DNA of 64,000 nucleotides from an uncultured Pseudomonadota bacterium. GTDB taxonomy: Bacteria > Myxococcota_A > UBA796 > SXON01. The stretch is taken from contig CAISIK010000113.1 of the NCBI GenBank assembly GCA_903885375.1, positions 1 to 64,000 of the forward strand. Direction: 5' to 3'. A model generated the notes under the pieces. That model had not been told where the DNA came from and did no database searches. It was given only the letters and a program-made list of their open reading frames with translations. Numbering within the stretch: the stretch's first letter is position 1; each line of letters starts with the position of its first letter. The position numbers and the translations under genes are program-made. Positions 17,233-25,293 of this stretch are shown here, in pieces.

Positions 17233-18354
17233 ATGGCGGCCGCTCCCCCAAGTGGGGGTTGGCTGGGGGTTCGCACTCCCCGCCCGCCCGCTACACCGAC
17301 GTCCACCGATACGGGGAGCGCGGACACCGCCGACACGGACACCGATCCCGTGGACACCGGCGACACCGAGGACACCGGCTCCGACTCCGTGTGCACCTCC
17401 ACCCCCTCGGTCATGCTCTACTCGCCCTCCACGGGCACATGGAGCAACTTCACGGCCTCCATCCCGACGGCCGTGCCGGCGGTGAGCCTCGCGCTGAACG
17501 AGCCGTGCGGCGAGATCCGCTTCTGCGGCGGCACCTGGTAGACCTACATGCGCGCCGAAACGGACGTGACCATCTCCGGCGCCTACGGCGCGGTGTTGAA
17601 CGCCGGTGGCGGCGCGACCGGGCTGGAGATCGCCGTGGATGGCATCGACGTGGTGGTTCGCGACCTGACCCTGACGGGCGGGACGGCGACCAAGGCCGTG
17701 GCGGCCGGCGGCGTCGGCGGAGGCGGCATTCTCTGCGAGCGGGCTGGCGGCGCCACCCTCACCCTCGAGGAGGTGACGATCACCGGGAACACGACCTGGG
17801 CCTACGGCGGCGGACTGTATGTGGACGGGTGCACGGTCACGATGGAGGGCGGTGCCATCACGCACAACACGGCGCAAGCGGGGGCAGGCGCCTTCGTGAT
17901 CGGCGTCGGCGCCGCCACGGTCGTGAACATCACGGGCTCGGAGGTCGCGTCCAACACGGCGAGCCTCAGCGGTGGCGGCTTGTACGTCATGACCGGCGGC
18001 AAGGACGCCACGGTGGACCTCGTGGACACGCGGGTCTCCGGCGATACGTCGATGGGCGGGGGTGGCGGCCTCGGCCTCGCCGACGGCGGGGTTCCCGACA
18101 CGAGCACCCGGGTCACGTGCACCGGCGGCAGCTTCGTGGGCAACGTGGCCGAGGATGCCGCGCTCCCGGGCGGCGGGGTGTACCTCGTGTCCTCCTGGGG
18201 CAACGGTGTGGCGTTCACCTCGACCGGCTGCGACTTCGGCGCCGCCGGCACCGACGAGGACAACACCCCCGCCGATACGTACGTGTACGGAAAATCGGCG
18301 TACATCTACGCGAGCGGGGCGTCCTTCTCCTGTGACGGGTCGGGCTGCCGGTAG
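17233..18354 (+). pseudogene. Right-handed beta-helix surface protein interrupted by an in-frame TAG
   Basis: One frame runs from about 17233 to TAG 18354 with an internal TAG at 17539-17541. Upstream is a Thr/Asp-rich linker (TSTDTGSADTADTDTDPVDTGD), typical of lipoproteins here, then EIRFCGGTW. After the stop come TYMRAETDVTISGAYG and about ten parallel beta-helix turns (GGGLYVDGCTVTMEGG, GGGLYVMTGG, GGGVYLVSS) like POMP/beta-helix repeats. The real signal peptide is unclear and may lie in another frame just upstream. The stop sits beside a Trp codon, so a TGG or TAC to TAG change, or a base error, would explain it. Extracellular adhesin-like role inferred. Confidence 0.6.
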
Positions 18355-18366
18355 CGGAGCGCCCGC

Positions 18367-18756
18367 CTACCCGGCCGGCACCACCGCGAGGCCGGCCTCG
18401 TCGAGGCGGAACACGGCGTCCTGGCCGAACTCCCGCGCCAGCGCCAGCACCGCGTCGGGCGGTGCGCCCGCCACGGCGATCGAGGCCTCCTGCCAGGTGC
18501 CCTCGGCGTTGCGGCCCACTGCGGCCCAGAAGCGCCAGCCAGCCGCCTCGACCGCGTGCCGGAGCCGCTCGTTCTGCCGCGCGTTCTCCTCCTCCGCTCG
18601 CTGCTCGCCGCCCGGATTGCACGCCGTGATGATCCAGAGGGGCGGCGCCGCCCCCTCGGGCAGCCCGGCGCTCGCGCCGGGCACGTAGGTGCGCCGACCG
18701 CCCTCGAAGTCGATGTCCACGTGGGCCGCGAGGTAGTGCGGCCAGGGGTCGGCCAT
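18367..18756 (-). CDS. DUF3293 family protein
   Basis: 129 residues. It matches the DUF3293 layout: an aromatic strand (PPLWIITACNPGGEQ), a helix full of Asn/Glu (EENARQNERLRHAVEAAGW), a Gly-rich middle, then EASIAVAGAPPDAVLALAREFGQDAVFRLD at the end. Function is unknown. Its ATG overlaps the TGA of the upstream zinc-finger histone-fold gene by one base (TGATG), so the two are translated from one message. Confidence 0.8.
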   Translation of the reverse strand: MADPWPHYLAAHVDIDFEGGRRTYVPGASAGLPEGAAPPLWIITACNPGGEQRAEEENARQNERLRHAVEAAGWRFWAAVGRNAEGTWQEASIAVAGAPPDAVLALAREFGQDAVFRLDEAGLAVVPAG

Positions 18757-19211
18757 CAGCGGCGGAAGTCGCGAGCCATCACGGTGCGACGCCCTTCGGT
18801 GCGGGCGCGGGCGATGGCATCGCGGGTGGCATCCCGCACGATCGTGCTCAAGGCTTCCATCACATCAGCGCTGGTGTTGAACTGCGCCTCGGCATGCACG
18901 AACTCCTTGAGGCGGCTCGCGATGATGAGCACCTCCTCCGGCGCGGGCGGCGCGCTGCCGCCGGGACGAACCACGCGCCGATCGGCCTCGGGCGTGCCCG
19001 TGGGCCCGGCCGACTTCGGCGCGAACGCCTCCACCGCCCAGGTGCCGCTGCGGTGGCTCATGGCGGGGTTGTGGGCATCCCAGCAGGACACCGAGCAAAA
19101 AACGAGCTGAAACCGACCGGAGTTGCAGGTGGTCACGCTGCACTTGTAGTAGCGCGCCCCCCAGGCGAGGGGCTTCTTGCAGGTGGAGCAGGGCTTCCAG
19201 GTGTCGCTCAT
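18756..19211 (-). CDS. Zinc-finger protein with a C-terminal histone fold
   Basis: 151 residues. Residues 1-50 form a treble-clef-like zinc finger (C-x2-C near residue 8, C-x4-C in KCSVTTC, then FCSVSCWDAH), recalling HIT/MYND/ZZ fingers. After a Pro/Gly linker, residues about 92-151 read as a single histone fold: helix 1 VLIIASRLKEFVHAE, an NTSADVMEAL start of the long central helix, and RRTVMARDF, the loop-2 'RKT...D' signature shared with archaeal histones and the Bdellovibrio histone Bd0055. It is likely a DNA-binding protein. Helix 3 is nearly absent, since the gene stops just after ARDF. Co-transcribed with DUF3293 and probably the membrane gene 18 bases upstream. Bacterial zinc-finger ('ZZ') histones have, as I recall, been described. 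Confidence 0.72.
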   Translation of the reverse strand: MSDTWKPCSTCKKPLAWGARYYKCSVTTCNSGRFQLVFCSVSCWDAHNPAMSHRSGTWAVEAFAPKSAGPTGTPEADRRVVRPGGSAPPAPEEVLIIASRLKEFVHAEAQFNTSADVMEALSTIVRDATRDAIARARTEGRRTVMARDFRR

Positions 19212-19229
19212 GCGGTCTCCTTCCTTGGG

Positions 19230-20801
19230 CTATCGGGTCCACGTCGTGGTGTCGCCGCGATCGAGCCCCGGGCCGAGCGCGCCCTCGAGGCAGGCCTCCT
19301 CGTGCTTCTTGAGCCGGCAGCCCGCGTGGCGGTGCGCCACCACCGAGCCGTAGGGCTCGAGCAGCGGTCCCAGCTTCACCACGCACTCGGGCGAGGCGAA
19401 CGCGGCGGCGAGGGCCGCCGCCTCGGGGGCGGCGCTGCCCCAGGCGAGCTCTCCGCTCCGGAGGGTGAGGGGACTCGCCCGGCCGCGGCGCCCCGTCTCG
19501 GTGAGGTAATGCGCCGCGCCCTCGCGGCAGGCCCGCCCCACGAGCGGCACGTCGAGCACCGGCCCCCGCGCCTCCGCCACCTCGGCGGCCGCTTCGTCGT
19601 GGGGGATGGCCGTGAGCGCGAACGGGAGCGGGCGCGGGTCGACCGCGGCCGCCTCGGCGAGCGAAAGGAGCGCCACCACCCAGGAGGCGCGCGTGCGGGC
19701 CGCGAGCACGGCCAGCGCGAGCACCACGCCGAGCGTGAAGCGGTACGGCGTGCCGCTCGCCGCGAGAGTGGGCGAGAGCTCCTTCAGGAGACCGAAAGGG
19801 CCGTCGTCGCCGAAGGCGCACACCAGCAGCGCCGCGGCGGCGAGGAGCGCCCACGGCGCCCGGCGCGCGCCGGCGAGGGCCGCGAGCAGCAGCGGGAGCC
19901 CGATGTAGCCGAGGTGCACGACCCACGGCCCGCGACCGGGGGGCAGCCGCGCCGGCCAGAACAGGTCGGCCGCCATGACCGCGCGCTTGGGCACCGGGCC
20001 GTTGGCCGCCTCCAGGAGCCCGAAGGGCGCAAAGAAGTGGGCCACCTCGCGGTCGAAGCCGGGGGAGTGGTAGGCCGCCACCCCGGCGGCGCCGAGCCCC
20101 GCGGCGGCCAGCACGAGGGCGCGCCTCGGCCAGCGCCGGGATGCGCCGCGGTCGTCCGCCGAACCCACGCTGCGGGGCTTGCGCGCATCCCCCCCGATCC
20201 CTTCCCCCAAAACGCACCAACTGGCGAGCACGCCGAGCGACGCGAGCACCACATGGGGCGCCGAGATCCCCGCGAACGCCACCACCGCCGGCACCACCGC
20301 CACCCGCACCGCCGGGCCCCGCGCCGCCCAGACCCCCGCCGCCACCACCCCCGCGCCGAGCCCCAGCAGGGCCTGCTCGGGCTGGCCGTTCTGCAGGGTG
20401 GTGCGCACCCAGGGCTGAAAGGCGAGGAGCGCGCCGAGGGCCACCGGCTCGCGACCGGTCATGCCGAGGGTGCGGCCGAGGAGGGCGCCGCCGAGCACGT
20501 TCACGAGCGGGGTGAGCAGCAGCGTGAGCCCGTAGGCAGAGGCGGCCCCGACGAGGTGGGCCAGCGCGATGGAGGGCCACAGGAGCGGGCGGAAGTCCAC
20601 GCCGTGCGGCCAGCCGGCGAGGTCGGTGTGCACGGACCAGGGGGGCACGCGCGTGGCGATGGAGAGCGCGGCCACGTGGCCGCCGGTGAAGGGGCTGGCG
20701 GGCGCGGCCGACCCGAGCTGGAGCACGAGCGGCCACGTGACGAGCACGGGCACGAGCACGGCGAGCGCAGCCACGAGGAGGAGCGTGCGGGCGGGGGTCA
20801 C
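19230..20801 (-). CDS. Polytopic membrane protein, GT-C glycosyltransferase-like
   Basis: 523 residues with about ten hydrophobic segments. The first helix (TLLLVAALAVLVPVLVTWPLVL) leads into a long periplasmic loop with a W..HG motif (AGWPHGVDFRPLLWP), the arrangement of GT-C transferases that use polyprenyl-phosphate sugars. The C-terminal 150 residues are soluble, with RGPVLDVPLVGRACREGAAHYLTE. The two genes at 54658-58274 share this plan. No catalytic Asp motif was assigned with confidence, so the call is by topology. It begins a minus-strand run continuing into the histone-fold and DUF3293 genes. Confidence 0.6.
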   Translation of the reverse strand: MTPARTLLLVAALAVLVPVLVTWPLVLQLGSAAPASPFTGGHVAALSIATRVPPWSVHTDLAGWPHGVDFRPLLWPSIALAHLVGAASAYGLTLLLTPLVNVLGGALLGRTLGMTGREPVALGALLAFQPWVRTTLQNGQPEQALLGLGAGVVAAGVWAARGPAVRVAVVPAVVAFAGISAPHVVLASLGVLASWCVLGEGIGGDARKPRSVGSADDRGASRRWPRRALVLAAAGLGAAGVAAYHSPGFDREVAHFFAPFGLLEAANGPVPKRAVMAADLFWPARLPPGRGPWVVHLGYIGLPLLLAALAGARRAPWALLAAAALLVCAFGDDGPFGLLKELSPTLAASGTPYRFTLGVVLALAVLAARTRASWVVALLSLAEAAAVDPRPLPFALTAIPHDEAAAEVAEARGPVLDVPLVGRACREGAAHYLTETGRRGRASPLTLRSGELAWGSAAPEAAALAAAFASPECVVKLGPLLEPYGSVVAHRHAGCRLKKHEEACLEGALGPGLDRGDTTTWTR

Positions 20802-20834
20802 GAAGGGGGCCTGGCCACTTCCGTGCTGCGGCGG

Positions 20835-21089
20835 TCAGCCACCGATACCGCAGTGCGAGTCACTCTCGGTGCAGCTGCATTCGCAGGTATCCGCCACCTC
20901 CTCGCTGCACTCGCTGATCGCCTTGCCGAGGGCCTCCTCGGAATCGTTCGCGCAGGGCGAGGGCGTGCCCACGGTGAAGCCTGCGCTGGACGCGGTCCAG
21001 CATTCGCACGTGAACTTCGCCTGCGGTTCTCCGCCGCAGTCGTTGTTGCCGAGCAGCAGGAACACGAGGGGGAGGGCGGCAACGCGCAT
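20835..21089 (-). CDS. Small secreted cysteine-rich protein
   Basis: 84 residues from ATG 21089, chosen because it starts a hydrophobic signal (MRVAALPLVFLLLG) that longer in-frame starts would bury. The mature part has nine cysteines in pairs (FTCECW, ADTCECSC, SHCGIGG), so a disulfide-linked or metal-binding domain is likely. No family was recognised. It lies between mfd and the membrane gene, same strand. Confidence 0.6.
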   Translation of the reverse strand: MRVAALPLVFLLLGNNDCGGEPQAKFTCECWTASSAGFTVGTPSPCANDSEEALGKAISECSEEVADTCECSCTESDSHCGIGG

Positions 21090-21194
21090 GGGCACCTTGG
21101 CGAGACGGGAAAGGATTAACCGAAGCGGGACGGTTGGGGCGATGTGCCGCGACCCACCTCTCGCCTGGCCCGTTCGCCGCACATCGCGGCGGAG

Positions 21195-24100
21195 TCAATC
21201 CGCGAGTCGCGAGAGCGCCCAGGCCGCAAAGCGGAAGGGTTCCGACGTTTCTTCGGGGGTTCCGCGCACGTCGAGCCCCATCTCGCCGTGCCGGCGGAAG
21301 CGGGCGCCCTCCTTGCTGCAGAGCTCGAGGAGCCGCATGGGGTCGAGCTTGTGGCGGGCGTGCAGCTCGAGGTTGAGCCGGACCTTGAGCACCGCGAGGC
21401 GGAGGATGCCGAGCTGTCGACCGCGCAGGCGCAGCTCGGTGAGCTGGCGGAGGTTCGCGGCGTCCTGAGGGGCGGGCCCGTAGCGGCCTTCGAGGTCGCC
21501 GAATACGCGCGCCACCGCCTGCGGGGTGGAGGCGTGCGCGAGGCGCCCGTAGGCGTCGAGGCGCTCGGCGGCGTCGGCGATCCACTCCTCGGGGAGCACG
21601 GCGGGCAGCGAAACATCGACCTCGGGGTCGATCACCTCGGCCACGGCATCGCCGCGCACCTGGGCACAGGCCTCCTCGAGGAGCTCGATGTAGGCATCAA
21701 AACCGATGGCGGCGATGTGGCCGTGCTGCTTGTCGCCGAGAATCTCGCCGCCGCCGCGCAGCTCGAGGTCGCGGCTCGCCACGGTGAAGCCGCTGCCCAA
21801 CGCGGTGGCCTGCTGGAGCGTTTGCAGGCGGGTGAGCGCCTCCTGCCGCACGAGCCCGCTCCCGCCCACGAGGAGAAGGCAGCGCGCCAGCGCGCGTGCC
21901 CGGCCCACGCGGCCCCGGAGCTGGTAGAGCTGGGCGGCGCCGAAGGTCTCCGCGCGGTTGATGATCATGAGGTTGGCGTTGGGCAGGTCCACGCCGCTCT
22001 CGATGATGGTGGTGCACACGAGCACCTGGGTCTCGCCCGAGGCGAAGCGCCCGAGCACGCGCTCCAGCGAGTCGGCGGGGAGCTGGCCGTGGCCCACGTC
22101 GATGCGCACCTCGGGCAGGAGCCGGCGCAGCCAGCGGGCCACCCCCTCGATGGACTGCACCCGGTTGTGCACGAAGTAGACCTGCCCGTCGCGACCGAGC
22201 TCCTCGAGGATCTCCTCGCGGATGCGGTCGCCCTCGAAGCGGACCACCTCGGTGTGGATGGGGCGGCGGCCTTCGGGCGGCGTGGCGATGAGGCTGATGG
22301 CGCGGAGCCCCGCGAGCGCCATGTGCAGGCTCCTCGGGATGGGGGTGGCGGAGAGCGCGAGGTAGTGCGTGCCTTCGGCCACGCGCCGCACCTCCTCCTT
22401 CTGGCGGGTGCCGAAGCGATGCTCCTCGTCCACCACCACGAGGCCGAGCCGCTTGAACCGCACGCCGCGACCGAGGGCGGCGGAGGTGGCCACGAGCACG
22501 TCGATCCCGCCGTTCTGCAGGTCTTCGAGCACCTTCCGCGTGGTGGCGGCATCGACGAAGCGGCTGAGCATGGCCACCCGAACGCCGAAGTCCTCCATGC
22601 GCTTCTTGAAGGTGGCGAGGTGCTGGAACGCGAGCACGGTAGTGGGCACGAGCACGAGCGCCTGGTGCCCCTTGAGCACCACCCGGAAGGCCGCGCGCAT
22701 GGCCACCTCGGTCTTGCCGAAGCCCACGTCGCCCACCACGAGGCGGTCCATCGGCGTGCCGGCGCCGAGGTCGGCGAGCACAGCAGCGATGGCCTCCTGC
22801 TGGTCGTCGGTCTCCACGAAGGGGAAGGCCTCCTCGAACCGGGTAAACATCTCGCTTGGCTCGTCGTAGGCCGGCGCGACCGCGAGCTTCCGGCGCGCGT
22901 GGATGCGCAGGATCTCGGCGGCGAGCTTGAGGACGGCGTCCTTCACCTTCGCGCGGCGCACCTCCCACGTGGAGCCGCCGAGCTTGTCGAGCCGCGGGCT
23001 GCCCTCGCCCTCCGAGCGGTAGGGCGCCACGAGATCGAGCCGCCACACGGGCACGTAGAGGCGCTCGGCGTCGCGGTACTCGAGGATCACGAAGTCGCCG
23101 GCGCCCTCGCCGAGCGGCATCCGCGAGAGGCCCCGGTACACCCCGATGCCGTGGCGCGCGTGCACCACGAGGTCGCCCCGGTTCAGCGTGCCCAGCGAGC
23201 CGGTGGCCGCCTTGCGGAACTTCGAGAGCGTGCTCGGCGCGCGGTCACGAAGCTTCTCGCCGAAGAGCTCGTCGGCGGTGATGTAGGCGAGGTCAGCGGC
23301 GAGGAAACCCTCCGCCAGCTCGCCCACCTGGAGCGCGAGGGTGTAACGCGCGGGCGCCTCCCCGAAGCCCACCTCGTGGGCGGCAAACAGGCTGCGGATG
23401 CGGTCGGCGCGGGCCTTGTCGTCGGCCACCACCACCACGGCGGCGCCGGCGCGGGCGAGCCCGCGGAGCGCCGCCGCCACGGGCGCGAGCTCGCCGGTGG
23501 GCGCCACCCGGAGCCCGCTCACGGCGCGTACCTCCCAGTCGCGGCCGAGGCCCGAGATCGGCGTGGCCGCGGCGAGCATGGGCTCGAGGGCCGAGGGCGT
23601 CGCCACCCGGTCCTCCACGCGGACGAGCGGCCGCTCGCGCGGAGGCAGGGCTTCGAACCGCCGCAGGGCGTCCTCCGCGGCGCGGCGCAGGGCCTCGCGC
23701 ACGCGCTCCGGCTCGAGGAGGAAGTGGGGGCCGGGGAGGCGGGGAGGGGAGGCCGGCGCCATCGCCGGGAGGTAGTCCTCGGCGCTGGCGAACCAGATGC
23801 CCGCGCGCAGATCGTTGAGGAGGGGGCGACGGTCGAGGAGCGGCGGGCCGCGTTCGTTACCCACGGCGTGGATGTAGGCGGCGGCCCGCTCGGCGGCTTC
23901 ACCATCGAGGAGCGCCTCGCGCGCGGCCAGGAGGGTGGCGGGGCCGCGGAGGGTGTCGATCTCGTCGTCGAACCAGCCGACGCGCGTGGGGCGCGAGGCC
24001 CCGAGGCCCCAGGCCTCCAGCCCGCCGCCCCGGAGCGCCACGGTGCCGGGCTGCTCCACGTGCGGGGCCACGAGGTAGCCGGCCGCCACCAGCCACCGCA

Positions 24101-24479
24101 GGAGCGCCTGGGGCTCCACCCGCTCGCCCACCCGGAGCGTGCGCTGCACGAGCTCCGGCACCTGCAGGAGCAGCGCGGGCGCTTCCGCCACCACGAGCGC
24201 GCTCGTGGTGGCCCGGGCCAACAGGCGGGCGCAGGCCGCTTCGGGATCGCGCACGCCGCCATCCCAGGGGTGCCCGCGGTCGGCAGGGTAGGCGAGTACC
24301 TCCCGATCGGGCGCGAAGAAGCGCAGCGCCCGCACCGCCCGATCGAGGTCGCGCGCGTCGGCCACGATCAGGGTGGCGGGGCCGCGGGGCACTGCGCGCG
24401 GCAACGCCCAGAAGGGCGAGCTGCCCGCGAGGCCCCCGAGGGGGGCCCCGGGGGCGAGCGCGGTCAGGAAGGCAGACAC
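21195..24479 (-). CDS. mfd: Transcription-repair coupling factor Mfd
   Basis: About 1094 residues. Mfd removes RNA polymerase stalled at DNA damage and recruits UvrA. The order is right: UvrB-like N-terminal domains, the RNA-polymerase interaction domain (RGDLVVHARHGIGVYRGL... FVILEYRDAERLYVPVWRLDLV), then the RecG-like helicase with Walker A GDVGFGKTEVAM near residue 590, the DEEH box VVVDEEHRFG near 684, and QLRGRVGRARALARCLLL, and last the TRCF C-terminal domain. GTG 24479 follows the upstream stop by 10 bases; an ATG at 24524 would overlap that gene by 35 bases. Family length is about 1150, so it is complete. Confidence 0.95.
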   Translation of the reverse strand: MSAFLTALAPGAPLGGLAGSSPFWALPRAVPRGPATLIVADARDLDRAVRALRFFAPDREVLAYPADRGHPWDGGVRDPEAACARLLARATTSALVVAEAPALLLQVPELVQRTLRVGERVEPQALLRWLVAAGYLVAPHVEQPGTVALRGGGLEAWGLGASRPTRVGWFDDEIDTLRGPATLLAAREALLDGEAAERAAAYIHAVGNERGPPLLDRRPLLNDLRAGIWFASAEDYLPAMAPASPPRLPGPHFLLEPERVREALRRAAEDALRRFEALPPRERPLVRVEDRVATPSALEPMLAAATPISGLGRDWEVRAVSGLRVAPTGELAPVAAALRGLARAGAAVVVVADDKARADRIRSLFAAHEVGFGEAPARYTLALQVGELAEGFLAADLAYITADELFGEKLRDRAPSTLSKFRKAATGSLGTLNRGDLVVHARHGIGVYRGLSRMPLGEGAGDFVILEYRDAERLYVPVWRLDLVAPYRSEGEGSPRLDKLGGSTWEVRRAKVKDAVLKLAAEILRIHARRKLAVAPAYDEPSEMFTRFEEAFPFVETDDQQEAIAAVLADLGAGTPMDRLVVGDVGFGKTEVAMRAAFRVVLKGHQALVLVPTTVLAFQHLATFKKRMEDFGVRVAMLSRFVDAATTRKVLEDLQNGGIDVLVATSAALGRGVRFKRLGLVVVDEEHRFGTRQKEEVRRVAEGTHYLALSATPIPRSLHMALAGLRAISLIATPPEGRRPIHTEVVRFEGDRIREEILEELGRDGQVYFVHNRVQSIEGVARWLRRLLPEVRIDVGHGQLPADSLERVLGRFASGETQVLVCTTIIESGVDLPNANLMIINRAETFGAAQLYQLRGRVGRARALARCLLLVGGSGLVRQEALTRLQTLQQATALGSGFTVASRDLELRGGGEILGDKQHGHIAAIGFDAYIELLEEACAQVRGDAVAEVIDPEVDVSLPAVLPEEWIADAAERLDAYGRLAHASTPQAVARVFGDLEGRYGPAPQDAANLRQLTELRLRGRQLGILRLAVLKVRLNLELHARHKLDPMRLLELCSKEGARFRRHGEMGLDVRGTPEETSEPFRFAAWALSRLAD

Positions 24480-24489
24480 GGGCGCCGGC

Positions 24490-25242
24490 TCAGGTCCCGG
24501 GTGCGCGGAGCTCCGCCGCGGCATCGGCCGACGCCGGGGTGGCGGCCGGCTTCCGGAACATGTCGAGGTAGAACTGGACCATGCACAGGTCGATCCACAC
24601 GAGCACCAGATGGTCGATCGTGCCGACGCCGAACTTCTGCCACAGCGGCATGGTGGGCACGAAGAAGACGAGGCCGAGCTGGAACCAGAGCCACCAGCCG
24701 GCGAAGGCCACCAGCATCACGCGGAAGATGCTGCCGCGGCGGGAGCTGGTGAGCCGCGAGCTGCGGCCGAGCACCGAGCGCTCCTGCGGATCGAGGGTGG
24801 CGATGCCATCCACGAACGCAAACATCAGCCCGAAGATGATGCCGGGCACGATGACGATGTTGCCGATGACCACGAGCGAGTAGGCCATGAAGTGCGGCAG
24901 GGCCACGCGCGAGGCGCGGTTCAGGCCGTAGTTGATGGCGCCGCCGAGCGAGGCCACCTGCTTCTTCTCCTCCTGTACCCACAGGTAGATCTGCGCGGGT
25001 GCGGCCCACGCGCCCACCGTGCCGGCCCAGATACACAGCAGCAGGCTCTGGAACAGCGTGCTGGCCACGAGCAGGCCCTGACCGCTGAGCCCGAACTTCG
25101 GGGCCACCGCGGCGCTCACCGAGTCGGTCACGAGGAAGCCGAGGCCGCCCGCCACCATCGAGATGAAGAGCGCGATGAAGAAATTCGAGGCCAGCACCCG
25201 CGAGGCGTTGGCGATCACCCTGGAAACGGCGATGGGCTGCAT
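24490..25242 (-). CDS. Polytopic inner-membrane protein, YciC-like
   Basis: 250 residues with about six membrane segments (FFIALFISMVAGGLGFLV, LLLCIWAGTVGAWAA, VVIGNIVIVPGIIFGLMFAFVDGI, VMLVAFAGWWLWFQLGLVFFVP and others). The loop FAFVDGIATLDPQERSVLGRSSRLTSSRRGSIFRVM is typical of YciC/DUF975-type proteins, where a regulator or 'abundant residents' motif precedes the last helices. Function is unknown. It lies 10 bases upstream of the mfd start and is probably co-transcribed. Confidence 0.62.
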   Translation of the reverse strand: MQPIAVSRVIANASRVLASNFFIALFISMVAGGLGFLVTDSVSAAVAPKFGLSGQGLLVASTLFQSLLLCIWAGTVGAWAAPAQIYLWVQEEKKQVASLGGAINYGLNRASRVALPHFMAYSLVVIGNIVIVPGIIFGLMFAFVDGIATLDPQERSVLGRSSRLTSSRRGSIFRVMLVAFAGWWLWFQLGLVFFVPTMPLWQKFGVGTIDHLVLVWIDLCMVQFYLDMFRKPAATPASADAAAELRAPGT

Positions 25243-25293
25243 GGCGGGCGGCTAACCCACGAGCCGCTGCGTGGCGCGCGGCCGAGATAAGCC

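Noticed and set aside
21144-24752. A very long open frame on the plus strand opposite mfd (and similar antisense frames opposite OYE, dcd, CotH and the ASST-MopE region).
   Set aside because: High GC removes stop codons from the antisense frames; the composition is Arg/Gly/His-rich without motifs, and the opposite strand carries clear protein families.
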